Shown here one piece after another: positions 19,105 to 31,200 of a DNA stretch of 64,000 nucleotides. A model generated the notes under the pieces. It saw nothing but the letters and a program-made list of their open reading frames with translations, was not told the origin of the DNA and did no database searches. Within the stretch, counting starts at the first letter, position 1, and every line of letters starts with the position of its first letter. Source of the DNA: Thermothielavioides terrestris NRRL 8126 (Eukaryota > Ascomycota > Sordariomycetes > Sordariales > Chaetomiaceae); the NCBI RefSeq assembly GCF_000226115.1, contig NC_016461.1, positions 2,294,001-2,358,000 of the forward strand, given 5' to 3'. Position numbers and translations under genes: made by a program.

Positions 19105-19533
19105 GGTGCTGCTGGACGACGACGACGACGAGTAGCTCCGGGCCTGAACGAGATGTCGGGCGAGCTGGGCTGTGCGAGAGACGGAGCCCGGACGCAATTG
19201 AGCGGTCGAGGGATGAATTGTGGCGGTGGGGAGGGAAGTCGCAGCTATGGCAGCTGTGGCAGCGAAAGAATTAGCTCCGGAGGCGGAGAGTCCTGCTGGA
19301 GGCGGGGGAGGGGTTCCAGAGACAGTGGATGTGGGCCGCCACCCTGTCTGTGATGCGAGTCCGCCACGCTGTGATTGGCCGGGCCGGGTCAATGGGTGCG
19401 GCAGCATATTTTGGGCCGCAAAACGCTGCTGGGGTTGCTGCAGTTGCCGCAGTTGCTGCGAAGCGACGGTGAACCTGTTTGCGAGTCCCGACGGCAACGC
19501 ATGCCTCGCCCGCAGCACTCGTAGGGCCGGCAT
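19105..19533 (-). other. In-frame upstream extension of pyrophosphatase resembling a mitochondrial presequence
   Basis: From ATG 19533 the frame runs without a stop into the canonical start at 19104, adding 143 residues. The stretch starts [20 protein letters not shown], is rich in Arg, Gln, Ser and Ala and nearly free of acidic residues, and ends [15 protein letters not shown] just before [14 protein letters not shown] is typical of the end of mitochondrial presequences. It may be a real alternative N-terminus or only an open leader. Confidence 0.45.
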
Positions 19534-20377
19534 GCCAAACGGATGTCCGTGGACGCGTCCTCGATGCAACTGTGTGTGCGGTTTTGTCCGTTGTTGACGG
19601 CTGTGTCCGGTTTCTGACCTGACTTGAGCAACCTCGTCGATGCCGAAATTCGCCCGGAACCTTCCAGACGATCGGCTCGGCAAGTCCCTCACAGCTATCT
19701 TATCTCGATGCCGCCGTCGAATGTGAGAAGAGTAAGGTACGGAAACAGAGTTGTCACGATTCAGTGCATAACAATGCTTGACTGCCCAATGCCTCTCAAA
19801 GCGTTAAACTTCCAGCTCAGACACAGCTGTACGGATAGTGTACGGAATACTCGGCAATGTTAACCTAAATTCTCCCAGATGAACCAAGAGCCAGCCCGTC
19901 CCTGTCGCTCCAGCCTCACTGTGGCTTGTCTCTCCAAACAAATGGCTTTCCACCCCCTTTTCCGTTGCCAATCTCCGCTCAACCGGACGGATTACGACCA
20001 ACGGAATGCAAACCGCCATCGAAGTCAAGCGACAACCGCGTGCTCTTATTACTGCCATTAAACATCCAGACAACTGCCACGAGTTCGTAAACTTTGTCGG
20101 GGGGGTATTGCCGAGCTGCCCCAACGCCCTCCTGTTCATCCCAATCCGGCGCAACCGAGTAAATAGACAGACAATCCCGACCGAAAAGTTGAGGGAATAA
20201 GAACGGCGTCCGTATCGATAAAGAATGAAAAAGAAAAAGAGATTCATGAATTCATCCTCCCCCAATCTTCCCTCTTCCCGCCCACCCACTTGAGTAAGAT
20301 TCATGATTCATCCCCACCATCATCCCTCTTCCCACCCACCAGCTTGAGTTGCCCTGCGATCTAACTAACCACCCGCC
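19534..20377. other. Upstream region of pyrophosphatase and 3' flank of the UNC-13 gene
   Basis: No gene seen. It holds a tandem direct repeat at 20241-20349 and otherwise unremarkable sequence. Confidence 0.6.
20241..20349. repeat. Imperfect tandem duplication, about 52-bp unit
   Basis: Two adjacent copies, 20241-20295 and 20298-20349, each start GATTCATGA.TTCATCC, pass through CCCTCTTCCC.CCCACC and end CTTGAGT. They lie just downstream of the UNC-13 stop codon, so probably in its 3' UTR or terminator region. Confidence 0.85.
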
Positions 20378-23300
20378 TCACCGCCTCGGCACCCCGCCCC
20401 TCGCATACAACGCGCCCCCAAAAGCCGGCACCGGCGGCACCGGCGGCACCTGGGCCCCGGTCCCGCCATAACCCCCAGCCGGCGCCCACCCCTGGTTGAC
20501 GCTCTGCCTGACGATCAGCGCGGCCGCCTGGGCCGCCGCCATGCGCTCCTTCTGGCGCTGGCGCTCGCGCAGGTACCCGGCCGCCTCGGGCCGCATGCGC
20601 AGTATGCGCAGGATCATGTCGTCGCTGGGGTCCGCCTGGGCCTCGCGCCGCTTCTCCTCCTTGGCCCGCCGCATCGTGCCGAGGTTGCGGCTCATCATGA
20701 TGCTCTTGCCGCGCCGGATCGTGCCGAGGCTGCCGAACGGGACCGCCGACGGCACGCCGAGCGTCGATGAGGACGGTCCCGCGGAGAGCCGGTTGTTATT
20801 GCCGGTGGCAGATTTGAGCTGCTGCTGGGCCTGCTGCGCTTGTTGTCGGGCGCGCTCCGCGTTGGCGGCGGCCATGCGCTCCGACGTGCGGATCAGCGTC
20901 TCGGTCGAGTCGAAGTAGAAGAAGTTGAGCGACGCCAGTTCGTGCCACTTAGGCGACTTCAGGACATCCGCTGGCACTCCTAGGACCTCACCCGTCTCGT
21001 CCTTGGCGTTGAAGAAGGCGAAGAGCAGCTCCAGCCACCGGTAGACGATGTCCATCTCGGCCTGTGTGAGAGGCTTCTGCGTCGATGGCTTGTCCGACAT
21101 TGGCGGAACGAGCAGATTCTCGATCGCGAGCAACACCTCCTTCCAGAGCCGCGTCATGACCGACATCATGGTGGCGTCGGTCAAGGTCAGCTTCATGATA
21201 GCGAAGTTTTCGTCGAAATAGGTGAACAACGGCTGCAGCGCGTTCTCCACCTCTGCGGGCGTGACCGTCGGTGCGTGCGACTGTCTCTTTTTCCAAAGGC
21301 TGGCCACCGAGGCCGTGATGCCCTTGTTCAGGAGACCACGCAATGCCTCACGCGACAGCGACGCGTTGATGTGCATGGAGAGCTGCCTTCTGTTAGCAAT
21401 ATGCTTTTTGCTGGTTTAGACTCCGGCCTCACTCGGTCTAGCGCATACCTTGCTTGTAACCTTGCGCACCATGTCCCGCTCTGTCCTCTTCAGATGACGG
21501 AAGGCTTTTCCGAAGTGGAACTGGATATCGTCACGCTCGCCCTCCATGCTGACCCTGATCAGGATCCTGCCCTGCGTGTCCAGGTCCAGCCAGAACTCCC
21601 TCGGCAAGTAGTCGCTGAAATGCACCGGATCTAGCTTCAAGGAAGTTCGCCCGACGAAGTCGTGCTCTCCGATCACGTCATGATCCCAGATCGTCGCGAT
21701 GAGGTTGAGCGGCCCAGACACGGTGATGTCGACCGACTCATCCCATCGCGGATTGAGCGTCCCTGGTATCACTCTCGTTTTGTGCAGCCGCTTTTGGTAC
21801 TCGTCGCAGAGAACGACGTAGGGATCACTTGTCCCCGTCGGATCGCAGGCCTTCAGCTCCTCGCCCTCCACGATCTTGACCGTGAACACGTAGTGGGCTG
21901 GCTTCCTGCCCGCCGGTTTTGGCCCCTCAAGTCTGCTGAGCACCTCGGCGCACGCGTCCACGTTCATCCGCTTCTCCAGCTTATCCAATGCCTGCATGGC
22001 CCATTCAATGTTATTGAATTTCACGAAGGACTAGATCAGATTGTCAGCAAACTGCCGGTAATGTGATATAATAAGAGAAAAGGAAAAAGAAAAAAATCGA
22101 ACGAGGTTTGTTTTCACTGACCTGCGGGTAAAACTGGAAAGGCTCGATCTTCTCCTTGGTATTCCAGGCATCTTTCGCGTACTTCAGCCACCTTTCTTGC
22201 GTGGTCTTGGACGACGCGGCCGCGTCCTGGGCGCTCTGCCGGTCCATCTCTCTGGCAAACTGCTGCTCCACAACCTCGCAGTACCGGCCAATACCCGCGG
22301 CAAACGACTTGGCCAGAGCCGTCATGAATCGGGCTACGTGAACCTCGTCACCCCATTCAAGCTGCAGCAGCTGCTCGGTCGTCTGGTTGAAGAGCGAAAA
22401 GATATCGATGATGGACACACTGTGGCGCTCGTCGTCGGTTGGTATGTCCCCTTCGTGGCGAGTCCGGACCTTGAACTGGTCCTGCTTGATCGCCTCGTCG
22501 ACGAAGCCAGGCATCTTGTCATCGACGTTCTTGATCCACCGCCAGACGAAGGGTTCGAGGAGGCCTTCAATGTGGAAGGCGAACGGTTTGCCCGGGAGCG
22601 CCTCCACGTGCATCTTCCTGATCTCGACGAGCTCCTTGTATAAGTCGAACCCATCTTGGAGCTCGATCTCCACGCCCGTCTCCTTGGCCATCTGGAGGAC
22701 GCGCTTGATGATCTCGTGGCAATCCTCTTCGAAGCTCGGGAGCGTCGTCTCGACCAAAGCCCTGAATGGGCTGGCGCCCAGGATTTCGGGGTTCTTCCGG
22801 TAGCGTTTCTTGATCGTGTCGGCCAGCTTGACGACGGCTTTTCCCAGATTGACTGCATGTCCGAAATCCCAGTCTCGTTGGCTCCGCGGAATATTCGAAT
22901 CGAGCAGGTCCCTGTACGCCTGTGTGGCTTGTTGACGGAGCCCGCTGTCAAGCTGCTGGGCGAACTCGGCCATGTCCTCGGGTCGTGGCGAGAAGAAGGA
23001 TTCTTCGGTGTAGACGTGGTCGTTGAGCAAAGCCATGACGACGCCAATGGTTGGCGGCTTCGGCTCGTAACAGTGCGTCAGCAGACTGTAGACATCCCGC
23101 AGAAGAGCATCATGGAGGTCGCGCAGAGACTGCTGGTAGCCTGCGAAGTCAACGACGGTCCATCTGCTGGGGTCGATATCTCTCAAGCCTGATGTGTACA
23201 TCTGGATGAGCACCGGCTTCTTTGGTTCCTCCAGGGGCTGTTTCACGAGGTCCAGGCAGGCGTAGAGCTGCTCGGGGGGCAGCTCCTGGTCAAGGAACTT

Positions 23301-24719
23301 GCGCGTCGCGACCTCGACGAAGACGACATATCGGGAGAACTGCGGAATCCGCCACCGCACAGCGAGCTCCACCAAGAAGTCCGTCGTCTCCTCCGACAAG
23401 GGCGAGACTGACGTATCCGAGTGAAGCTGGTCGTACGACACGACATACTGGAGAATGACCTTGTAAACGGCGCGTGGGTCGGGGGGAATAAAGGTGTAGT
23501 TCGGCTCGTCAACGCTCCTGATGCTGGTCGTGTCGTCTAAGGAGAGGGAGCCCAAGGCGAAGGAAGGGTCGAGGCTGTTCACGGGAGACTCCGGGTTGGA
23601 GAGCATCCTGCTCAGGTCCGCGTAGGCCTGATCCTCGTACATGGACTGGGGCCGAAGGGGCAGCGGCTTGTCGTTGCCGGGGCCGGATCCACCGCCCTTG
23701 AGATCTGGGCGAACGCTCAGGATCTCGGCGAAGATGCTGGCCAGGTGCGGACCTTCGCCCTTTCTCCATTCCTCGTAGGCATCGTCCACATCGAAGTCCC
23801 TTTTTCGCAGGGTTCCGGCCATGCCGGCCGAGAGCCTGAACTGATACGCCTTGTAATCTTTCAATGCGGCCTCCTCCGTCCAGGCGGACGCGTTTGCGTC
23901 GATGTCGGCCTGGACCTGGGAGTTGGTCACGCCGAAGATCTTGGCGACCAGCTGCACCATATGCATGTCCTTGACCTCGTAGGACAGGGGGATCTCCACC
24001 TCGACGTAAGAATGGTCAGCCTGGCCCGTGTCCAGGTAGAGATTCTGGTCGTTGCTCATGAGCTTCTTCTCGAGCGTGTTCAGACGGGCCACGAGATCGA
24101 CATCGCCCTTCTCTCGCAGAATGCTGCTGAGCAGCCTGACGAACATGGCCAAGTGTCTGTCGACGAGCACCTTCCACGAGTGGTCGTCGGCAGGCTTGCC
24201 TCGCCCCTGGGCCTTGGCAGCGGAAGAATAGAATATCAGGACCAGAGGCTCCACCTTGCGGTCCTTGTCGATGGCTTTCTGGAAGTCCTTGGCGGTGAAA
24301 GCAGTGTAGGCCTCGGCAAAGGTCCGTTTCACCGCGGCGTCGCTGTATCCGGGCATCTTCTCAATACCCTGGAGGACGCCGGACATGCGCTTCTCGAGGG
24401 CGTGACGGAAACCGGAGGGCAGCTTCACCGAGGCCGAGCCGGTGGGGACGAGTTCCTTCACCAGTTCGCTGATGCTCGACGTGTGAGCGCGCGGGGGCGG
24501 TTTCGGCGCGCTGACATATTCCTTTCGCTTCTTCCGGGGTTGGAGCAGGTAGCGAAGAAAGGCAATGCGCAGGGCGAACGAGTAGGCTTCATCGTAGCTG
24601 ACGGGCACCGACGCGCGGGCCCTCGACGAGGTGCGACCAAGGAGCTCGTCATCCCGTGTGCTCTGCACACTGCCGATCCGGCGGCTGGGATGGTACGAGG
24701 ATCGCGAGGCCGTCGACAT
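20378..24719 (-). CDS. UNC-13/Munc13-family protein with central C2 domain (DUF810/MUN type)
   Basis: Three exons, 24719-22122, 22030-21449 and 21382-20378, all phase 0, give 1394 residues. Fungal members (Ync13 and Git1 in fission yeast) act at the plasma membrane in exocytosis, endocytosis and cell-wall integrity. Residues 1-866 are the helical MHD1/MUN part (AYSFALRIAFLRYLLQPRKK near 45-65; VYKVILQYVVSYDQLHSD; LQLEWGDEVHVARFMTALAKSF). The C2 domain lies at about 912-1030 (YVFTVKIVEGEELKACDPTG, TSDPYVVLCDEYQKR, TLNPRWDESVDITV, ATIWDHDVIGEHDFVGRTSL) and keeps several Ca-binding Asp positions. An MHD2-like helical region follows (MHINASLSREALRGLLNKG..), then an Ala/Gln-rich and Pro/Gly-rich tail. 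The third acceptor was chosen because only the AG at 21383 keeps frame. Confidence 0.9.
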
Positions 24720-25550
24720 GGCGATGTGACGCGCGCGCGGGACGCGGGGGGAGCGGCGGGGGGTTTGGCGCCGTGGCGCTGAGGCAACGAGATTCTAGGT
24801 CGGGCAACTGTCGAACGGCATCAGGCGTCTGTCGTCATGGCGACAGCGGCGGGACAAAGCGGCGACTGCGAAAACGAGCACTGCAGTATATATCGCGTCA
24901 GCCGGCGGTTGCGTGGAGGCAAGTCGTGCAAGGGCCCGTTCGTGGAAGCAGCAAGGGTCGGGATTGAGGCGGGGATATTCAAGTGTGTGTCGGGTGATGT
25001 TCAAACCAGAAACGTCATTGCCCAGTTGGATGCTCCGTACGGCAGCAGGGGAGCTCAGTGGGGGGCGGACCCTTGCTCTGGTGACTGCCAAAAATGGACA
25101 AATCTTGGGGCTCGTAATGCACCGCAGTCTGTAATACGAACTGTACCAACCTGGTATGCAATGGTGTGGAGGATAATTCGTCCACTCCGGATACGCTGCA
25201 GGGTGCTGAGTATGGAAATAGGGTGCCATCTCATTGAGGTTACTCCGTTCTTACACTACCAGTCTCTTAAATTATCAGCTGGCATTGGCAAAAGACAATC
25301 TCTGGGAAGCTGCCAGTGCGGGCTCATGCATTCATGTGCAGCTGGAAGGTCCAAGATCCGGCTTTTTCTGTTTCTCTGGCCAAACCGCCACCGATACATG
25401 CGCAAGCTCGGAGAAGATAGTCCTGCAAGTTGCAAGGGACTATGCGCCCTGACTCCAGCGGTATTCTGGGCTGCCCAAGCCTCCGAGGGACGGTATTCCG
25501 TTCGGTGTTTCATCCATGGATGCAATGTCGTCCTCAAAGCGTCTTTTCTT
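24720..25550. other. Promoter of the UNC-13 gene and 3' flank of the TPR-like gene
   Basis: 831 bp without a recognisable gene. Scattered frames are mutually overlapping and have no domain signature. Confidence 0.55.
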
Positions 25551-26291
25551 TTACCCGTCATCCTCCTTTCTCAGTTTCTCCCACAGCTCGTCCGTCATCT
25601 CGCGCTGTTGGTCCCGATACACGGCGTAGGGACTGTCGTCCGCAGTGCGCTCGATGATCCGGCCGACCTCTTCCATCAGCTGCTCGGCCTCTGCGCGCCG
25701 CCCCTGCATCCAGACAGCCTGCGCAATCATGCGCCTCGCGGCCAGCGCCTGAGGCGACTCCCTGCCCAGCTTGCCGTCCAACCACTCCCTTACCGCCACC
25801 TCGGAGGTCTCGGCCTCGCGATAGCGGCCCTGGTTTAGGAGCACGCCGCACAGGCTGTGGAGGTGCGAGAGATTGGACGGGTCCTTCCTCCGCTCGATCA
25901 GCATGCGCAGCGTCTCTTCCTCGGCTGCGTCCCCAAGCTCGTGCTGGATACCCGCGATGGCGAGCCATGTTTTATTCCAGGCTTCGTAGTCCACGTCGTA
26001 GAAGGTTTGCGGCGCCGCGTCTGCCTCCTTGGTGGCCAGCCGCTCGCGGAGGATCTTAAGGAGCAGTTGCAGCTTCTCGGTCTTGCTCAGCGCGCCGCTC
26101 TGGGCATCGTCGAAGGACGGCGGCGGCTGCTCATCCGCGCCGAACAGGCTCAGAAAGTTGCGGCCGACGGTGAACGGGAGGTCATCCCAGAATCGGTTCT
26201 GCGGGACGGCGTGCTCCCACGGGAAGTCGCGGGCTGCGCCAATGTTCTTATTGCCCTGGGAGTATCGCACCGCTTCGGATGATTGAGCCAT
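25551..26291 (-). CDS. TPR-like helical protein, function unknown (246 residues)
   Basis: Intron-less, starting at ATG 26291 (MAQSSEAVRYSQGNKN). The second half has TPR-like helix pairs: TWLAIAGIQHELGDAAEEETLRMLIERR, then HLHSLCGVLLNQGRYREAETSEVAVREWLDG and RRMIAQAVWMQGRRAEAEQLMEEVGRII. The spacing resembles repeats of the kinesin-light-chain type found in many fungal cytosolic proteins. The N-terminal 80 residues (FPWEHAVPQNRFWDDLPFTVGRNF) are distinctive and match nothing I know. No signal peptide or membrane segment. It ends with the acidic-basic tail LWEKLRKEDDG. Probably a scaffold protein; no pathway can be assigned. Confidence 0.72.
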   Translation of the reverse strand: MAQSSEAVRYSQGNKNIGAARDFPWEHAVPQNRFWDDLPFTVGRNFLSLFGADEQPPPSFDDAQSGALSKTEKLQLLLKILRERLATKEADAAPQTFYDVDYEAWNKTWLAIAGIQHELGDAAEEETLRMLIERRKDPSNLSHLHSLCGVLLNQGRYREAETSEVAVREWLDGKLGRESPQALAARRMIAQAVWMQGRRAEAEQLMEEVGRIIERTADDSPYAVYRDQQREMTDELWEKLRKEDDG

Positions 26292-26639
26292 GAAGCTTCT
26301 GATTATTGCTGGTCAGTGAGGTTCTGTTACGGTGAATGGAGAGCGCAGAGGACAAGTAAGGGTTCTGATGGAGGACGTTCAAACTAAATACACTGCAGGT
26401 GCTCCGAGGGGTAGGATATGCATGCTTGAGGCACAACACCATCCTGCCCCATCATCCCGTATCTGGCCTCCGTCAGCCCGGGTGTCCTCTGTCCGAAATC
26501 AATGGATGTGTCTGGTCCCTACAGAGACGTAGAAGGTGAGAAAGATATCAACGGTAAATGCGCCGTCATTATCTCTGGCACGAGCCGTCCAAGGCGCTGC
26601 GCGCACCTATTATCCAGCGGCCTTTGGGCTCTGAGCGAT

Positions 26640-27201
26640 TTCTATTTCCCTGACAATGACACGCCCAAGGCCTGGCGATGGTACAGCTGTGGGGGTCACC
26701 GCCTGATGCCACTGGGGTCTAAATGGGAGCGGTACAAGTCCTCCCAATACCGCATCATGACGATTGTCTCCGTGGAGGCGGTATGTGCTGCGACTTCCGG
26801 CCACCCGAGTTTCCCGGCCGCTTGGAAAATGCACGTTGGTCGGCGCCATGGGGTGGCTGCTGGCGTGCCGACAGGCGTATGCCGAGGGCGTCGAAGTGCT
26901 CTACGCAACGAACACCTTCTTCTCCGAGAGCGACGCCCTGTTCGACCACCTGGTCTGCGCCCGGCCCGGCGCCCGCCACCTGCTGCTCCCGGAACGCCTG
27001 GCCAGCATCAAGTCTCTCGAGCTGAGGTGGGAGGTGCGGCTCTGGGGCAGCCCTCTTGCTCTGCACGGGGATTGCAAGGCGCACGACACTGCCGACAATA
27101 GGCCCCAGCTAGCAGCGCATCTCGGCCGCCTCTGTAACCGGTTTCCAAACCTACGCTCTCTGGCCCTCCAATGTCTTCTCCGCCGTGAAGGACGGCCTTG
27201 A
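26640..27201 (+). pseudogene. DUF7730-type gene relic, frameshifted and truncated
   Basis: Two neighbouring frames carry consecutive parts of one family. Frame A (up to about 26780) gives DTPKAWRWYSCGGHR, like the WRW.S..CHR motif of this fungal family. Frame B (about 26848-27201) gives GWLLACRQAYAEGVEVLYAT, TNTFFSESDALFDHLV and LPERLASIKSLELRWEV, the family core. I see no intron that would join them: the GTATGT at 26779 has no suitable AG before the conserved block. The 3' part ends early at 27201 and the N-terminal 'LPxELRxxIY' part is not seen. A real gene with an undetected intron is possible but less likely. Confidence 0.6.
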
Positions 27202-28201
27202 CCTGGAAATGGAACGGAAGGCAAGAGAGTGAGATGATGGGAAGGGCACATGCTTGCGGTATCCCGTTTCCGCTCCTTCGAGACCGCCAGATGCACCCCA
27301 ATCCACCTCATGTGCGTCGGGCCCAAGCTTTCGACACGAGAAAGGTGGCGCTGACAGCATGGGCAATCTCTTCTAGCTCAGGCAGGGTCAGGAACACTGC
27401 CTCCCCGTATGTCAACAAGGCTTCCGCTACGCCTATTGACAAGGATAGGATGAAGCTGACGACGATAGAGCGTTGTGAGCCTATCAGAGACGGACCGCGC
27501 TAATATTCGCTGATTGCGGCGAGTTGAATCGGTAAAATGCAGTGAGCTGGGAACCGCTCGAGACCTACCTATCCCTAACAATTTGCTTCCTCCAACGGTA
27601 CCTACCTATGCATCCTTCGGGACCCCGCCTTCAGGTGCCTGGTACTCTGTGCCTGGCGCTTAGGCAAGTGCATGCAAGCATGTTGCAGGCATGTGAACAC
27701 TTGTAAACATCTGCACTCATCTTTCCATGAGCGCACTATATAAAGATGAACTAGGCGCCTCTGTATGAGGGCCCTGCCTTGTTGTGATGCTGAGACACAC
27801 TTGACCGTTTTCTCCTAGCGTACGGAATACGAGCGCAACCTGCAACTACGGTACCTACATTACTGGTATTTCGTACAGAGTATTCCGTACGGAGGACCCC
27901 GTCGTGCAGGCCAAATAAAGTCAAACGGAAGCGGGGCCGAAAATTGGCGCGGGTTCTTCCATTCTGGATCCAACCGTGGCTGCAGGGTTTCAGAGCCGTG
28001 CCCCTGCCTGGGATCAACGCAACCCCGCTGCGCTGCGCTGCGCCCCTGTGAACCACCCGCTGCGCCGTGCGTGACGCCAACTGCTACCGGTTGTTAACTC
28101 ACCTTCGCGCGCTGCGGCCTTGCTGCCCTTCACCCGTCCAAGCCCGTTCAACCATCTCCATCTACGGTCGGTGATTGCGCGCTGCACATCTCGGCGCCGC
28201 C
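27202..28201. promoter_or_regulatory. Upstream region of the ArfGAP gene
   Basis: 1 kb without a gene. It holds a TATA-like CTATATAAAG near 27736 and a perfect 12-bp inverted repeat at 27821-27832/27882-27893. The role of either is unknown. Confidence 0.5.
27821..27893. repeat. Perfect 12-bp inverted repeat with 49-bp spacer
   Basis: CGTACGGAATAC at 27821-27832 is the exact reverse complement of GTATTCCGTACG at 27882-27893. It lies about 310 bp upstream of the ArfGAP start codon. Confidence 0.9.
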
Positions 28202-31200
28202 ATGGGCAACGTCAGCAGCGTGCCCGACGAGGGCGCAGCTCTGTACCTCAGAGATCAGAATCGCTGTGAGTATCTGTCCCGCCCCGCGTCCTGTGCGACT
28301 ACGACTGGCCGACTCGCCGCGGGCGCACCAAGCAGCGCGACGGCCGCTGCCTGTGCGATGCAATTGCTCCCGGCGTAACCGGCGCTCCACGACTCTTTGA
28401 CGACTGTCAGGATGCGGCTGCGCACGCAAAGGGACGCCAATGTGCTAATACTTTGCACAACGCAGTATCCATCTCTTCCGCTGTCGTAACTAGCCCCAAG
28501 AGGCGCACCTCACTCAACATCGTTCCAAATGCATTTCCGGCTACGAGAGTATCCGCATCACGAGCCTCCGGCGATACCACCCCCATCGACTTTGTTCTCG
28601 TGAGTACATCGTTCTCTCCGAACGGGTAACATAGCATCTACGGAGCGCCTTCTGACTGCGGTACAACACCCAGGATTCCGAACACACTAGTCCCGGTGCT
28701 GGCCCCGTGTTCCTACTCAAGCTCACCAACGACGACGATCTCGTCTTCACCTTCTCCTTCGTTATTCGCCGATCCCAGCATGTTGTCCAGAATCCAGCAG
28801 GCGGTGTTGAGGCGGTGGCTCCGGTGGACACCCAGATCAACGGCCTGACCTTTGTCTTTGCGCCGACGGCCCGAGACGTCGAGAACCTGGTGACCCGCGA
28901 GTTCCATGCCGATCCGAACCTCCACAAGAATGCAAATGTCTCCCTTGTTGGGACCTATTCTACAGAAGGAAGCCCCTCAGTAACATTTGATTGGACCTGG
29001 CGATGGAAGCCACCCAAGAATACAGAGGACAGGGGCGGCGGCTGGAGGAATTCATGCAGCGTGGGTGCTTTCCACAATGTGTCATGCCTTCTCAGCCAGC
29101 CGCTAACAAGAGACTCTCTAGTTTGTCGAGTACGACCAGCGGGCCCATCGACTGATAACCTTGGCCAGCTTCTCATTTTACGTCGCCAGTAAGTTACCCC
29201 GCCATCCTATGCGCAGGACCAGACCGTGCTGAGCGGACCGCAGATGCATCACCGTATCTCAGCCAGCCCAACTCGCCGACGCCTCCTCTCCTCAGTGCTC
29301 CTCCCAAGGTTCGCGTGGTTTCCGCGCAGTCGCTGGAGTCCCAGATCAGCACCATTCCGGAGCACGAGGAGGTCGTCTCTCTTCAGCCGCCCAGCGGCGA
29401 CGTGGCCAACGGGCCCCCATCCGCCCCACAGGCTCCCCCCAAGGAACCCATCAAGGTCGATGTGCCATGCCCTCGACCGGCCGAAGACATGTCCTTGTCC
29501 GACGACGGGCCGGTCTTCCGCGCCACCATGAAGGCGCTGGAGCAGAAGACGGGCAACATGCGGATGCAGATGAAGAGGCTGATCAAACGGGCTGAGCACG
29601 TCCACCAAACCCAGCAGGAGGCCAACGATGCGTTTGCTTCCTTCATGGAGGTCCTGAAAGAAGTCTCCGCCACGAATGCCAACGCGGTCCAACCTGCCAT
29701 CGAGCATTACTTCGACAACATCGCGCGAGAGATCCTATCGTACGAGCGACAGAACACGGCTAACCTACAAAAGATCGTCATCGACCCGGTCAACAGGCTG
29801 TACCAGATGGACATCAAGCAGGCCGAGGCCAAGAAGCGCGATTTCGAGGAAGAGAGCAAGGAGTTCTATGCCTATGTCAGTCGGTACCTGGGCCAGCGCC
29901 ACGACTCGGTCAAGGCGAAGCAGAGCGATTCCAAGTATCAGACCAAACGCAAGAACTTTGAGCTCAAGCGCTTCGACTATTCGTCCTTCATGCAGGATCT
30001 GTCAGGCGGCCGCAAAGAGCAGGAGGTTCTGTCGCACCTCACCAAGTACGCGGATGCCCAGGCTAGGTGCTTCTTGCGCACCGCGAAGAAGGTCGACGAG
30101 CTGCTTCCCCAGCTCGAAGCGCTGTCCACAGAAGTCCAGGAAGCGGACAAGGAGTACCAGTACCAGCGCCGCGAACGGGAGGAGAAGAGGCGGCAGCTGG
30201 AGAAGGGCAATCTCACCTACACTGAGCCTGAACCGCCTGCTACCGCGTCGGGGCCCGGCGCGGCGGCCGGCCACGCGAACGGGAATCCGGCGTCCACCTC
30301 GGACACCGAGATCAATCGCGCCGACAGCACAGGATCCCAGCTCAAGCCGACTCGGTCTCTCAACGCCGGCAACGCGCCCAACGGTGCCGACCTGTCGAGG
30401 TCACCCGGCAGCTTGACGCAGCAGGGCGCGGGTAGCAATCCGCTGCAGAACCCCAAGTTCAAGGGCATTCGCGACCTGGAGGAGCGGGACCCGAACCAGG
30501 GGACGCTCTCCGACAAGGAGGGGCCAAACCGGAAGGAAGGCCTGCTTTGGGCCCTCAATCGTCCCGGCGGCCACGTAGACCCGCGCAGCCTGAACAAGCC
30601 GGGCTGGCACAAGTACGTCCGAACCCTCCTCCCCCCATACATGCAAACCGCGTTCCCTTCTCGCTACTAACACCGCAACAAAGGTTTTGGATCGTCCTCG
30701 ACCAGGGGAAGCTGTCCGAGTACAGCAACTGGAAGCAGAAGTTGGATCTTCACATGGAACCGATCGACCTGCGTCTCGCCTCCGTCCGGGAGGCCAGGAA
30801 CGCGGATCGTCGTTTCTGCTTCGAAGTCATCACGCCCCAGTACAAGCGAGTTTACCAAGCAACGTCGGAAGAAGACATGCATAGCTGGATCACGGCTATT
30901 AACAACGCGCTACAGAGCGCCGTCGAAGGCCGGGCGTTCAAGGACAAGCCCTCGACGGCCCACGGCGACTCGGGCCTCAATGGGGTGGACATCGGCTCGA
31001 TGCTAGTGGGCAAGAGCTCGTCCGTCAGCCATGCCAGTCACAGCAGCAGCGCGATCCCCTTCAGGCGAACAACCGTTGGCGCGCGCCCCAACACGTCCCG
31101 CGGCGCCAGCTTCGAGGAGAGGCCCGACAAGCTGCTGCAGATGCTGCGCGAGAACGACCAGGGCAATTGCTGGTGCGCCGAGTGCGGGTCCAGCAACAAA

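Noticed and set aside
26779..26848. Intron joining the two DUF7730 frames
   Set aside because: A GTATGT donor exists, but the only AG before the conserved block would make an intron of about 35 bp, too short.
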